The translations under genes and the position numbers were made by a program. From positions 124,001 through 188,000 of the forward strand of contig NW_022167625.1 of assembly GCF_008728515.1 (NCBI RefSeq): a DNA stretch of 64,000 nucleotides, read 5' to 3'. Source of the stretch: Papio anubis. Lineage: Eukaryota; Chordata; Mammalia; Primates; Cercopithecidae. Under the pieces are notes generated by a model. That model had not been told where the DNA came from, did no database searches, and saw nothing but the letters and a program-made list of their open reading frames with translations. Numbering within the stretch: position 1 is the first letter of the stretch; the number at the start of each line of letters is the position of its first letter. Of this stretch, positions 24,166 to 35,043 are shown piece by piece.

Positions 24166-24465
24166 GGCCGGGCGCGGTGGCTCAAGCCTGTAATCCCAGC
24201 ACTTTGGGAGGCCGAGGCAGCGGATCACAAGGTCAGGAGATCGAGACCATCCTGGCTAACACCGTGAAACCCCGTCTCTACTAAAAAAATACAAAAAACT
24301 AGCCGGGCCTGGTGGTGGGCGCCTGTAGTCCCAGCTACTTGGGAGGCTGAGGCAGGAGAATGGCATGAACCCGGGAGGCGGAGCTTGCAGTGAGCCGAGA
24401 TTGCACCACTGCACTCCAGCCTGGGGCACAGAGCAAGACTCCGTTTCAAAAAAAAAAAAAAGAAT
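24166..24465 (+). mobile_element. Young AluY of Old World monkey type
   Basis: Sense Alu with GGCTCAAGCCTG and GGAGATCGAGACCATCC. TSD GTTTTGGAGTAAGTG (24151-24165) against GTTTTGAAGTAAGTG (24466-24480), one mismatch. Confidence 0.95.
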
Positions 24466-24480
24466 GTTTTGAAGTAAGTG

Positions 24481-24930
24481 GAGTAAATAAGGTTAAGGCA
24501 TTGAATGATTAGCTCAGTTTATGTAGTCCTTAGAAAGCTGTAAACCATTAAATTATTTTAAATCCTTTTTTAAGAATGAGATAAACATTAAGACACCAAG
24601 GTGACTTGATTATTTTTAAAGAATACACATTCATGATGGGTTTTTGTTTTTTGTGTTTTTTTTTTTTCATGAAAAACAGCCCCGTAGTTCTATAATCTTT
24701 TGAATTGCTATAAAAAATGAAAATGTCTTTATTTCTAAATCTAAACAACATGTGGTTGGGGAAATGTGGCGACATTAAGAAAAATACTCAAATTCTGAAC
24801 TTTAGGCAAAGCAACGGTACAATACAGATGTAAATTATGTTATCAAGGACAATTTAGAAAATCCAGCTGTTAAGAAAAGTGACTCAAAAATGGAAATTGA
24901 TTTTGAGCTACCTATAATTATAGTTTACTA
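24481..24930. other. Intron, no feature seen
   Basis: TCF12 intron with a short poly-T at 24657-24668. Nothing else is recognised. Confidence 0.45.
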
Positions 24931-24932
24931 CT

Positions 24933-24934
<2 letters not shown>

Positions 24935-24965
<31 letters not shown>

Positions 24966-25243
24966 AAACGGAGTCTTGCTTTGTCACCCAGGCTGGAGTA
25001 CAATGGCACGATCTTGGCTTGCTGCAGCCTCCACCTCCCAGGTTCAAGAGATTCTGCCTCAGCCTCCCAAGTAGCTGGGACCACAGGTGTGTGCCACCAT
25101 GCCCAGCTGATTTTTGTATTTTTAGTAGAGACAGGGTTTCACCACGTTGGCTAGGCTGGTCTTGAATTCCTGACCTCAGGTGATCCGCCCGCCTCAGACT
25201 CCCAAAAGGCTGGAATTACAGGCGTTAGCCACCATGCCAGGCC
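24935..25243 (-). mobile_element. AluS-like SINE
   Basis: Antisense Alu with a 28-T tail, GAAACGGAGTCTTGCTTTGT and a full two-arm structure ending CCATGCCAGGCC. Confidence 0.95.
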
Positions 25244-25553
25244 CAGAAAGTTCTGATCAGTGACTGAAATTAATCAAAATGTATTTATGTAATTCTGCCC
25301 CATTCATTCATTTAGAATTTTTTACTACCCACCCACCTCACCCTCTCAAATCGAATTGTGCTCTTCTGGCCATTCTAATGATGGAAATGTAAACTGTTTT
25401 CTGTAGTCCTTCTCATCCTCACCTATTTATATTTAATTTGCAAATCTGATGTTAAGGGGAGAGAGGTGGAGAGTATGAGGAAGGATAGTTGAGTTGGTGA
25501 ATGCTTCCATCCTAGAGTACTTCATCACAGATTTTAAAGTCTCAGAAAGTTGT

Positions 25554-25560
25554 TTCTTTT

Positions 25561-25593
<33 letters not shown>

Positions 25594-25873
25594 AACAGTA
25601 TATCATTCTGTTGCCTAGGCTGGAGTGCAGTGGTGCAATCACGACTCACTGCAACCTAGACTTCCTGGGCTCAGGTGATTCTCCCATTTCAGCCCCCCTG
25701 GTAGCTGGGACTACAAGTGTGTACCACCATGCCCAGCTGATTTTTTGTATTTTTTGTAGAGTTGGGTTTTTGCCATGTTGCCCAGGCTTGTCTCTAACTC
25801 ATGGGCTCAAATGATCCACAGCCTCGGCCTCTCAAACTGCTGGGATTACAGACATGAGCCAGTGCACTCAGCC
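25554..25873 (-). mobile_element. AluJ-like SINE with TTTTC-repeat tail
   Basis: Antisense Alu whose tail contains a TTTTC pentamer run (25566-25585). Flanks AGAAAGTTGTTT and AGGAAGTCATTT look like a decayed TSD. Confidence 0.9.
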
Positions 25874-27549
25874 TAGGAAGTCATTTATAAAGCCTATTCA
25901 AATTGCCCAGGTCTGACTGTGTGCTTTTATCAGGATAATAGGATACTCCATTGGCACCTTAGCAATTCTGCCAGAATTATTGATTGCGAAGCTGCTTACA
26001 GTTCTGATGCACATCACAGGAAGCTGGTGCAAAATTAAGATGGCATATGTGATGAGATAAAGGCCGGGTTAGAAAAGTGATTACAACTGGGAACTTGCTA
26101 ATCACTGACCTCTATAGGGATCCTATGGTTTATCACTAATCTCACTCACACTTGGCATTTTCCTATGCTGCTGCCTCATCATTCATAGCTGTGTGAGTAA
26201 TTTGGCATGGAGTGAACAAGAGGAGGGCATAGAAGTCCAGCAGCTGTGCTTGTTGGCACTAGATATTTAAGTATCTTCAATGTAGCCAGCAGTGTGGTTG
26301 GCACAAATGTTAGCCAATAATGCTTAAACAAATTGTTGTGAAGAAAATAGGCAAGCATTTATTTTAAAATCCCCTTTCTCTTTTCTTTAAAAACAAAAAA
26401 TCTGGTCAATTAAGATCCTTTTTAGATTCTTTTTCTGTACGTTTGAGCAGATTACTACCAAAATAAAGTCTGTAATTCTAACAGTATCTTCTAGACAAGG
26501 ATTTCTGAATACGTTATAAGTATTAATTAAACTGTGCGGGGTCTGTGGGAGATACATGTTATTCAGTTGATTTTCCTAAAAGAGTGAGTGGGGTCATTGA
26601 TGTTAAGTGACATGTAACTTTCCCAGTTCACTCAATGAGAGCAAAGCAAGAGCCAAGAGATGAATCCAGTACTCAGAATTCCCAGGTCTTTGCTCTCATA
26701 CTCTACGGCATTGCAGATTTGCCCACTTTGTAAGTTAGCATTTTGTGTTTCTCCATATGGTTAGTATGATTCAAATTGTATGGTATTTTTGATAGAGTTT
26801 GCCTACAAAAGAGGAGTAGGTTCTCCACGAACAAAAAGGTAAGGTAAATAATGAGTTTTCAAAGACACTCAAGGGGGAGGAGGATAGTCTGCTCATAAAA
26901 CTGTCCTCAAACTTAGATTTGTGCACAAATATTTAGATTTGTCTATATAAGGGTTTCACATTGTTTCTATGAAAAGTAAATATGGAAAAGCTCATATGAG
27001 TTACACATTGAAATACTTCATTTTGAACATAGTAATGTTGATCTCATTAACTTTTTTGAAACATCCAGGAATTGTTTCTAGGTTAAGCTTTTAGCTTTTA
27101 AGAAAAATCAGTCTCATGCTAAATACTTAAATTATAACACACGGAGTTTTTCTGTGTAAAATATGCTGAATTCAAATTTATGAATGCAGATCAGAATATC
27201 TGACAAAAATGAGCAGAAATAATATTGGCTTTCATACAGATAGGGAAGCTATTCTATTTTGTACTGCTACTTGTGAAGGCAACAGTTATTTCTTGAATAG
27301 TATCTATTCATTGAAATTAATAAACTTGTCTGGAAATTTTTAGGTATTTACTGTACTGCTGCAGAAAGAAATTCTGAGCAGGCTTTATATTCCATAATAT
27401 CATTATTTCTGGCTGTTTCCTCATCAATACATTATTTTCTGTTGATAAGAACAGAGCACATACCATGAGAGTATTGTAGAATTGCTTTGGTCTAAATTTG
27501 CATGTTGAAGGAAGAGTGAAACTGAACACCATTCTCCAAGTGTGGATTG
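25874..27549. other. Intron, unique sequence
   Basis: About 1.7 kb without recognised repeats or exons. AT-rich, no long open frame. Confidence 0.5.
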
Positions 27550-27916
27550 TGGCTTATCTGCTCTCAGGTTGCTCATAAAGACATACCTGGGACCGGGTAA
27601 TTTTTAAAGGAAAGAGGTTTAATTGACTCACAGTTCAGCATGGCTGGAGAGGCCTCAGGAAACTTACAATCATGGTGGAAGGGGAAGCAAACACATCCTT
27701 CTTCACATGGTGGCAGCATGGAAAAGTGCAGAGCAAAGTGGGGCAAAGTCCCTTATAAAACCATCAGATCTCATAAGAACTCACCATCATAAGGACAGCA
27801 TGGAGGTAACCACCTCCATAGTTCGATTACCTCCCACCGGGTCCCTCCCACAACATGTGAGGGTTTTGGAAACTACAATTCTAAATGAGATTTGGGTGGG
27901 CACACAAACCATATCA
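27550..27916 (-). mobile_element. MaLR solo LTR (MST/THE1 type)
   Basis: Reverse-oriented LTR of a mammalian apparent LTR retrotransposon: GTTGCTCATAAAGACATACC, GAGGTTTAATTGACTCACAG, ACCATCAGATCTCATAAGAA, TTACCTCCCACCGGGTCCCT, GAGATTTGGGTGGGCACA and terminal CCATATCA. Non-coding. A clean TSD is not visible. Confidence 0.88.
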
Positions 27917-28095
27917 GGCACCTTCAAACCTTTGTGGTATTTTTAATAAATATATATTATCAAATACTAGATTTCTGTCACTAAAAAGAGCTAAATATCT
28001 AACAAATGTAGCAGTACTTCTAAAACTTGGTCATCCAGTAGGCTGTAAGCTTTTTCATTGTTTGGCACCTATTGAGGGTAGAGCTTGCAGGGGTT

Positions 28096-28408
28096 GTTTT
28101 GTTTGTGTTTTTTTTTTTTGTTTTTTGAGGCAGGGTCTCACTCTGTCTCCTAGGCTGGAATGCAGTAGCATTATCATAGCTCACTGCAGCCTCAAACTCC
28201 CAGGTTCAAGCAATCCTCCCACCTCTGTCTCCTGTGACTACAGGTATGCACCACCATGCCCAGCTAAGTTTTTTGTTTGTTTGTTTTTAATAAAGGTCAG
28301 GTCTCACTGTGTTGCCTAGGCTGGTCTTGAACTCCTAAGCTCTAGCAGTCCTCCCACCTCAGCCTCCCCAAGTGCTGGAATTACAGGCATGAGCCACAGC
28401 ACCCGGCC
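28096..28408 (-). mobile_element. AluJ-like SINE
   Basis: Antisense Alu: GAGGCAGGGTCTCACTCTGT, ATTATCATAGCTCACTGC, TTGCCTAGGCTGGTCTTGAA, ending CAGCACCCGGCC. Confidence 0.93.
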
Positions 28409-28781
28409 AGAAGCTTGTGTCTTCCTCATCTCCTAACTTCTTCATCTGTCAGTGACTAGCCCATAAATGTTTGATGGAATGTATGGATCTTAGATTCTTC
28501 TGTCTAGTCAATGCTTGGATATTTGTAATTGAGATGGAGAGAAATGGGAATGTAGAACTGTGCCTGTCCACTTCCGCCTTCAATTTGACTGCTCATTGTA
28601 TCTTATGTCAAAAGAATAGCAATAGTTTGTATTTCTGTAAACATTGAAAGGTTGCAACTAAGTAGAGCAAGATAACTTTTTTTTTTTAAGTCTGAGAATA
28701 TTTGTTAGGGTAAGTAATGCCTCTAAGAGTTTATATGTCTGGAGAAAATAATGTTATGAACTTCAGTCATTTGCTGTTTCT

Positions 28782-28839
28782 TGAGTAAATGTTTTAAATA
28801 CTGTATAAATTGAATAAATGTTTTAAATACTGTATAAGT
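28782..28839. repeat. 29-bp tandem duplication
   Basis: Units 28782-28810 and 28811-28839 (core AAATGTTTTAAATACTGTAT) differ at two positions. No mobile-element context. Confidence 0.9.
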
Positions 28840-29029
28840 TAGTCAAAACTATCTGTCATTTCTTGAGCAATTTTTAGTTTAGGTCAGAAAATGCTGGATC
28901 TGGTTAATGTAAACCGTGTAAGTTTAGCTACTTAAAATACCTTTGCACACATGTTATGTATCTAATGGTTTAGTATACATATATATGTATTATTCTTGTA
29001 TATTTTCCAGTAATATGTTGCTATTCTAC

Positions 29030-29450
29030 TAGAGTTGGGTTTCTTAAACTGGGGTCCAGAGAATCCCAGGACAGAAGGAGAATCAATGAACTTGAATGGG
29101 AAAAAATTGCCATCTTTATTTTTACCAATCTCTAAGTGAAAGTTTGCATGGCCTTCCATTTTGAATAAGGATAGCAAAATAGTCCAGACAGTACCTACAG
29201 TCTTTGTCACCAGTAGAACAATAGATATTTTCATATCATAATTGTTGCAGGTATCTTAAACTGTTATTTATGCTTTCAAATTATTATTAGTCCTGCTGCT
29301 AAATCTTATTAATGTGTTAATAAATTATAGGAAATACGAGGTTTTTAAAAGAACATTTTGACAATTACATGGCATTGTACATTAAAATACTTATATTTTG
29401 TTTTGTACATTTATAATCATGATTCTGAGAAGTCCGCTCAAGAGGCTCAT
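29030..29450 (+). mobile_element. Ancient hAT-like DNA transposon relic
   Basis: TTTCTTAAACTGGGGTCCAG ... GAACTTGAATGGGAAAAAAT ... CATCTTTATTTTTACC ... TTTGTCACCAGTAG ... GATTCTGAGAAGTCCG follows a familiar mammalian DNA element (Arthur-like in my recollection). Family label uncertain. Confidence 0.6.
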
Positions 29451-30305
29451 GCACATGTGCACACATCCATACCTATACACACCCACATCCCCACAAGGGT
29501 CTAGTAAAAACCCTGTATTAGACTATCCCAGAAAGTTCTTTGTAATAATTTTTTCACAGGTGCTTCAAGGAAAATTAGATATGTGTTACATTACTAGTAG
29601 TTCTTAAACTGTTTTCAGCTGAAGTTGACCAGTTAAAATTGTCTGTATACTTCATTCATGTATTTTTATGTTTAAAAATTGCCAAAGATTTTTGACGTCA
29701 GATGCCTGAGATAAAACAAAGACAATGTATATGATTAATTTTAATTCATGAAAATAGTTCTTGTGAAAAATAATTTTGAAAGAATTAAAAATGAATGCCT
29801 CCTAAGTCTTAGACTGAGTATGCATTATTATATTTCAAGGATACTCAAAGGTATAAGTCCTTAAGAAAATAACTAGTTTCTAATAAATGAAAGGTGAAAT
29901 AAAAATGTATTTGCATTTCAAATTCTTATTTGAATAGATTAAGTATCATTTTGAAAACAAGCTATCAACTTTCATTTCAGAAGAAACTTTTACTTTGCAA
30001 CATCTTCAGCTTATGTTAAATTAGTTTTCGTTCTCTCTGAATTCAGTGTCCTTTATGAAAGGATAAGAAATTTTAGGAATGTTAATAAGCACAAGAAAGT
30101 AAGTTTAAAACTTTAGGTTTTTTAAACTGATCTATTATGTGGGTAGCCTCCACACAGATAATTAAGATTGTATTTAAAAGCTGTACATTATTAAAAACAG
30201 AGCTAATACTCACCTCTAACCTTGTTCCTTTTTCCACCTCAACATTTTTTTTTAAGAGTTCTTACTGGGACATTTGAGTCAAAATACAATACATTATTAA
30301 CTCAT
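29451..30305. other. Intron, no feature seen
   Basis: TCF12 intron, AT-rich, no recognised repeat or exon. Confidence 0.45.
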
Positions 30306-30592
30306 GATTGAGTGTGGTGGCTCATGCCTGAAATCCCAGCACTTTGGGAGGCTGAGGTGGGCAGATCACAAGGTCAGGAGTTCGAGACCAGCATGGCCAA
30401 CATAGTGAGACCCCATCTCGACTAAAAATACAAAAATTAGTCGAGTGTGGTGGCACACGCCTGTAGTCCCAGCTACTTGGGAGGCCGAGGCAAGAGAATC
30501 GCTGGAACCCAGGAGGCGGAGGATGCAGTGAGCCGAGACCATGCCACTGCACTCCAGCCTGGGTGACAGTGAGACTCCATCTCAAAAAAAAT
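30306..30592 (+). mobile_element. AluS-like SINE
   Basis: Sense Alu with both arms, ending GAGACTCCATCTCAAAAAAA, followed by a short ATCA/AATC run. Confidence 0.93.
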
Positions 30593-30826
30593 CAATCAAT
30601 AAAAAATGTAGTTCACTAATTAAAAAAACTCTACACGTGAATAGGATGTTGAAAATTGTTTATTGATATGATACATAATTATTTTTTAAAAGCCTCAGAA
30701 ATGGACTAGTATCATTTTCATTAAAGTATACATGTCATGCTGACTAATTGATGTAGAAGTTTTACAATTCTAAATCTGAAATCTATTAACCCTTTAGATA
30801 GGGAAAATAATCCTTGTAATAATAAT

Positions 30827-31131
30827 GCCAGGCCTCCGTGGTAACACATACCTGTAACGTCAGCACTTTGGAAGGCTGAGGTAGGAGGATTTTTTGAGCC
30901 CAGGAATTTGAGACCAGCCTAGGCCATACTGTGAGATCCTGTCTCTACTAAAAATGAAATTTTAAAAAATTAGGCGTGGTGGCAAACGCCTATAGTCCCA
31001 GCTATTTGGGAGGCTGAGGTGGGAGGATTGCTTGAGCCCAGGAGTTGGAGGCTGCAGTGAACTGTAATTATGTAATTATGTTCTAGCCTGTGCAACAGAG
31101 CAAGACCTTGTCTCAAAATAAATAAATGAAT
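30827..31131 (+). mobile_element. AluJ-like SINE
   Basis: Diverged sense Alu with a duplicated TAATTATG unit near 31065-31080 and an AAATAAATAAATG tail. Confidence 0.92.
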
Positions 31132-31669
31132 TAAGTAAAACTAGTTATTACAAAATAAAACCATTACAGGATTGTACACTTGGAATTCTGACATACACAG
31201 CCTTCCCTGCATCTAATCAAAATGGATCAGAAATCCTCTTGGAACAAGAAGATGGCAGAGACTGAAGGGAAATGCCAACTCAGAATGACTGACATAGAAG
31301 GAATTATTGAAACTCAGGGAAGACAGTTGTGTTCTTCTTTGGCAGGTCCGCTTTCTAAATAGATAGGGAATTTCAGAGAACAACTTCATTCTGTGCTTTG
31401 CAAAAAACAGAAGATTGTGGGGAGGGGTCTGGTGGAGAGGGCATGACTTAGACAGACCTTGAGGCTGCTGCTTCAATCCAGCATGTCAAAGCACCATGTT
31501 TGGGGGCATTAGTTACTGAACCTCAAAAATGCTACATTGCAAATTCGCTTAGTATATTGAATACCTATGAATGAGTACCCTACTGTTAATGCTGTGAGAC
31601 TTAACATCCATTCTCCCTCAAGAACTGGCCCATTCTATTCCTGATACTTGGCCATGAAAGTTTTGAACT
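31132..31669. other. Intron, unique sequence
   Basis: TCF12 intron. A slightly GC-richer patch at 31200-31490 carries an open frame on the - strand with no recognisable domain, so I do not call a gene. Confidence 0.45.
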
Positions 31670-31674
31670 GTGGG

Positions 31675-32047
31675 TATATTAGCTCGTTCTCACGCTGCTA
31701 ATAAAAATATAACCCAAGACTGTGTAATTTATAAAGGAAAGAGGTTTAATTGACTCACAGTTCAGCATGACTGAGGAGACCTCAGGAAACTTAAAATCAT
31801 GACAGAAGGGGAAGCACAAACATCCTTCTTCACATGGCAGCAGCAAGAAGTGCCAAGTAAAAGGGGAAAGGCCCCTTATAAAACCATCAGATCTTGTGAG
31901 AACTCACTATCACAAGAACAGCAGCATGGGGGTAACCACCTCCATGATTCAGTTACCTCCCACCAGGTCCCTCCCACTACATGTTGGGATTATGGGACCT
32001 ACAATTCAAGGTGAGATTTGGGTGAGGACACAGCCAAACCGTTATCA
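31675..32047 (-). mobile_element. MaLR solo LTR (MST/THE1 type)
   Basis: Reverse-oriented LTR with TATATTAGCTCGTTCTCACG at one end and CCAAACCGTTATCA at the other. Perfect 5-bp TSD GTGGG (31670-31674, 32048-32052), the size expected for this class, so this LTR stands alone. Confidence 0.92.
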
Positions 32048-32074
32048 GTGGGTATAGTCACAATAAGAATTCTT

Positions 32075-32372
32075 TTTTTTTTTTGAGATAAGTCTCACTT
32101 TGTCGCCCAGGCTGGAGTGCAATGGCACAATCTTGACTGCCCACAACCTCCATCACCTGGGTTCAAATGATTCTCTTGCCTCAGCCTCTCGAGTAGCTGG
32201 GATTACAGGTGTGTGCCACCACACCTGGCTAGTTTTTGTAGTTTTGGTAGAGATGGGGTTTCACCATTTTGGCCAGGCTGGTCTTGAACTCCTGACCTCA
32301 GGTTATCTGCCCGCCTCTGGCATGTTATCTCCCAAAGTGCTGGGATTGCAGGCGTGAGCCACTGTCCCCCAC
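32075..32372 (-). mobile_element. AluS-like SINE
   Basis: Antisense Alu. TSD CACAATAAGAATTCTT (32059-32074) against CACAGCAAGAATTCTT (32373-32388). Confidence 0.95.
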
Positions 32373-32520
32373 CACAGCAAGAATTCTTACATGTCTCTGG
32401 GAAGAATATAAATGGGCATGGTGACTTCTGAGCATAGTAAGGTAATCAATGCCTGTAAAGCTGAAAGTTAGCATCCTTTAATCTACCAGTTTCCCTTATT
32501 TGTGTCTATCCTGAAGGGAC

Positions 32521-32547
32521 GTGTGTGTGTGTGTGTGTGTGTGTGTT
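32521..32547. repeat. (TG)n microsatellite
   Basis: About 13 uninterrupted GT units. Confidence 0.97.
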
Positions 32548-32910
32548 TACAAGACGTGCAAGGATATTTGTTTCAATACTGCTCATGACAAACAAATATA
32601 AAAACTATCTTTCGGTAGGGGAATATATGAACTGGTTTTATTTGTATAATGGAACATTGTATAGCAGTAAAGATACTCAAACTAGGGATCTGTTATGAAC
32701 ACATAGGTCAAAACATAATATATGGAAATGCAGGTTTCAAGATAAATAGCATGTAATTCCATCTGTTAAATGTATTAAATGCAAACAGTAATGTATATTG
32801 TTCGAGAATATGAATATATATTTAAGAGTACAAAACATACATGGTAAATATGCACATCAATATTATGATAATGGTTATCCAGAGGTGTGGTTTGAGCTAT
32901 GTCTATACTG

Positions 32911-32920
<10 letters not shown>

Positions 32921-32946
<26 letters not shown>

Positions 32947-33222
32947 CAAAGTCTTGTTCTATCGCCCAGGCTAGAGTGCAGTGGTGTGATCTCGGCTCAC
33001 TGCAACCTCCGCCTCCTGGGTTCAAGCAATTCTTCTGCCTCAGCCTCCTGAGTTGCTGGGACTACAGGCGCGTGCCACCATGCCTGGCTAATTTTTTGTA
33101 TTTTTAGTAGAGACGGGGTTTCACCGTATTAGCCAGGATGGTTTTATCTTCTGACCTCATGATCCGCCCGCCTTCGCCTCCCAAACTGCTGAGATTACAG
33201 GTGTGAGCCACCGTGCCCGGCC
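32921..33222 (-). mobile_element. AluS/Y-like SINE
   Basis: Antisense Alu with a long poly-T. Perfect TSD ATACTGTATTAATTTT (32905-32920, 33225-33240). Confidence 0.96.
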
Positions 33223-33411
33223 CAATACTGTATTAATTTTTGAGAGAGAAAGAAGAGAAGAAGGTTCAATCTGACGCAAACATGGGAAAACATTCTAACT
33301 AGTGGGTACATGGACCATATTGTTGGGTGTATAAATGTCTTTTTCATTCTTTTAACTGTGTTTTAAAATACTATACCTTGAAAATAAAGTATTTACATGT
33401 TACTTTATATA

Positions 33412-33608
33412 GCTCAAGTGATCCTCCCACCTCATCCTCCTGAGTAGCTGGGAATACAGGCATGTATCACCATGCTAATTTTTTAATTTTTGTAGAGACA
33501 GGCTTCACTATTGCCCACGCTAGTCTTGAGCTAGTGGACTAAAGCAGTCCTCCCACCTCAGCCTCCCAAAGTGCTGAGATTACAGACGTGAGTCACTATA
33601 TCCTGCCC
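33412..33608 (-). mobile_element. AluJ-like fragment upstream of a TCF12 exon
   Basis: Antisense Alu lacking its poly-T end: AGCTCAAGTGATCCTCCCAC ... TTGTAGAGACAGGC ... CAAAGTGCTGAGATTACAGA. It ends about 180 bases before the exon at 33786. Confidence 0.88.
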
Positions 33609-33785
33609 AGAATTTGACTCAGACTGACTGAAATGATAGCAAGTTTTTACAAATTATTGGATTGTATCCTCTTATTTCTAATTTGTTCTATTTTTAAACT
33701 GCAATATAATTACCATGAGTAGTCTAGAATTTTGATTGTCAATAAATGAGGAGTTTTATATAAAGTTAATTTCTTTGTTTTATAG

Positions 33786-33850
33786 GAAAAACATCAGAGA
33801 GAGGCTCATTTTCCCTGTACAGCAGAGATACTGGATTACCAGGCTGTCAA
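33786..33850 (+). CDS. TCF12: TCF12 internal coding exon (65 nt)
   Basis: Internal exon of the E-protein TCF12/HEB, a nuclear bHLH transcription factor that binds CANNTG E-boxes as a homodimer or with tissue-specific bHLH partners. Seen: a pyrimidine-rich acceptor ending TTTTATAG at 33785 and a consensus donor GTAAGT from 33851. Read from the third base, the exon encodes KTSERGSFSLYSRDTGLP followed by GCQ, which I recognise as TCF12 around residues 109-130 (numbering from memory). The first two bases, GA, complete a Gly codon begun in the previous exon, and the exon ends exactly on a codon. The next TCF12 exon (58897) begins with the expected SSLL. This part lies in the serine-rich linker between activation domain 1 and activation domain 2, outside the bHLH. 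The preceding exon (expected to end ...NSNLMG) is not in the window. At 65 nt, skipping it alone would shift the frame. I do not give an exon number because it differs between transcripts. Confidence 0.96.
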
Positions 33851-34674
33851 GTAAGTTTAATAATTAAAAAAAGCAATGAGATGGTTTTTAAACACATAAA
33901 GACTCTATTAATAGATGAGATAGAAATTATCAAATTTATTTCACTACTGTTTGTTTAATTTGTAACTAAATGTTGTTTTTTTGCTCTCTCTGCTTAAAAT
34001 TGTTTCAGTTCCCCAGTTTACCAGGCTGTCTTTATCATCAAAGATTTTCATAACCCTCCTCCATTTTAACTAGAAACAAAGTAGCAGTTATCTTTCTACC
34101 CCTTTCCAAAATGCCTGTCATTTCTGAGAATTTTTCTTGCATATTTTCTCACAGAAAACATAATTGCTGGTACATAAAAATTACATGATTGATCTGCATA
34201 GCTTGAATATCCTGTAATGTCAAACTGATCATTAATATTGGAAGCATTTTGTTTTCAATGCTGCATCTACCAATTTTTAGGCTTCACACCCTCCCCGACT
34301 TGGAATTTTTGTTTCAACTGTCCACCTTCTCTAGCATTTTGTGCTTCTGGTAATGGGCATCTTCTCTGCCTTTTTCCTCATACCTTTGACTGAGAATCCT
34401 GAACACACAATTCACCTGCAGATTCCCATCAGAATCAAGCCAAAAAGAATAGAAAGGAAAGGCAGAACATATTAAATTTGTTTTCTGCCATCTGCATGCT
34501 TTACATGAGGGCCTACCCTAATTTCAGGCATGGGCATGTGAGCCTGTTTTAACTGCTGTGCTAATAATACTCCATTTAATACATATTTCGTAATTGTGCC
34601 TCTAAGAGAGTTTTACATAACATCCTGTTTTGTGATATGCCTTCCCATTATAAAATAATGTATTGTAGTAGATT
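33851..34674. other. Intron directly after the 65-nt exon
   Basis: Unique TCF12 intron sequence beginning with the GTAAGT donor. No repeat or further exon is recognised. Confidence 0.6.
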
Positions 34675-34949
34675 GGCCACGGTGGCTCACGTCTGTAATC
34701 CCAGTACTTTTGGGAGACTAGGGTGGGAGAATCCCTAGAGCTCAAGAGTTGGAGACCAACCTGGGCAACATAGTGAGACCTTGTCTCTACTTAAAATGTA
34801 AAAATCAGCCAGGTGTAGTGGTGCATGCCTGTAGTCACAGCTGCTTGGGAAGCTGAGGCAGGAGGATCACTTGAGCCCAGGAGTTGAAGGCTGCAGTGAC
34901 CCATGATTGTGCCACTGTACTCCATCCAGAGTGACAGTGAGACTCTGTC
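34675..34949 (+). mobile_element. AluJ-like SINE
   Basis: Diverged sense Alu from GGCCACGGTGGCTCACGTCT to GACTCTGTCTGAAAG, running into a purine repeat that replaces its A-tail. Confidence 0.92.
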
Positions 34950-35043
34950 TGAAAGAGAGAGAGAGAGAAAAAAGGAGGGAGGGAGGGAGGGAAGGAAGGA
35001 AGAGAAAGAAGGGAGAAGGAAAGGAAGGAAGAGAGAGAGAAAA
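34950..35043. repeat. Polypurine GA/GGAA/GGGA tract
   Basis: About 94 bases of A and G only or nearly so: GA repeats, then GGGA and GGAA repeats, ending GAGAGAGAGA. Derived from an Alu tail. Mirror-like purine runs could form triplex DNA. Confidence 0.95.

Larger units (their letters stand above)
32480..33300 (+). mobile_element. Old L1 3'-end relic, interrupted
   Basis: ATATTTGTTTCAATACTGCT, GGGGAATATATGAACTGG, ATAATGGAACATTGTATAGC and GGTTATCCAGAGGTGTGG resemble the ORF2 end and 3' UTR of old L1s. It is cut by the Alu at 32921. The family assignment is weak. Confidence 0.5.

Noticed and set aside
27550..32047. The two MaLR LTRs as the ends of one provirus-like element
   Set aside because: The 31675-32047 LTR has a TSD GTGGG on both of its own sides, and the DNA between the LTRs holds unrelated Alus and a DNA transposon with no internal element sequence recognised.
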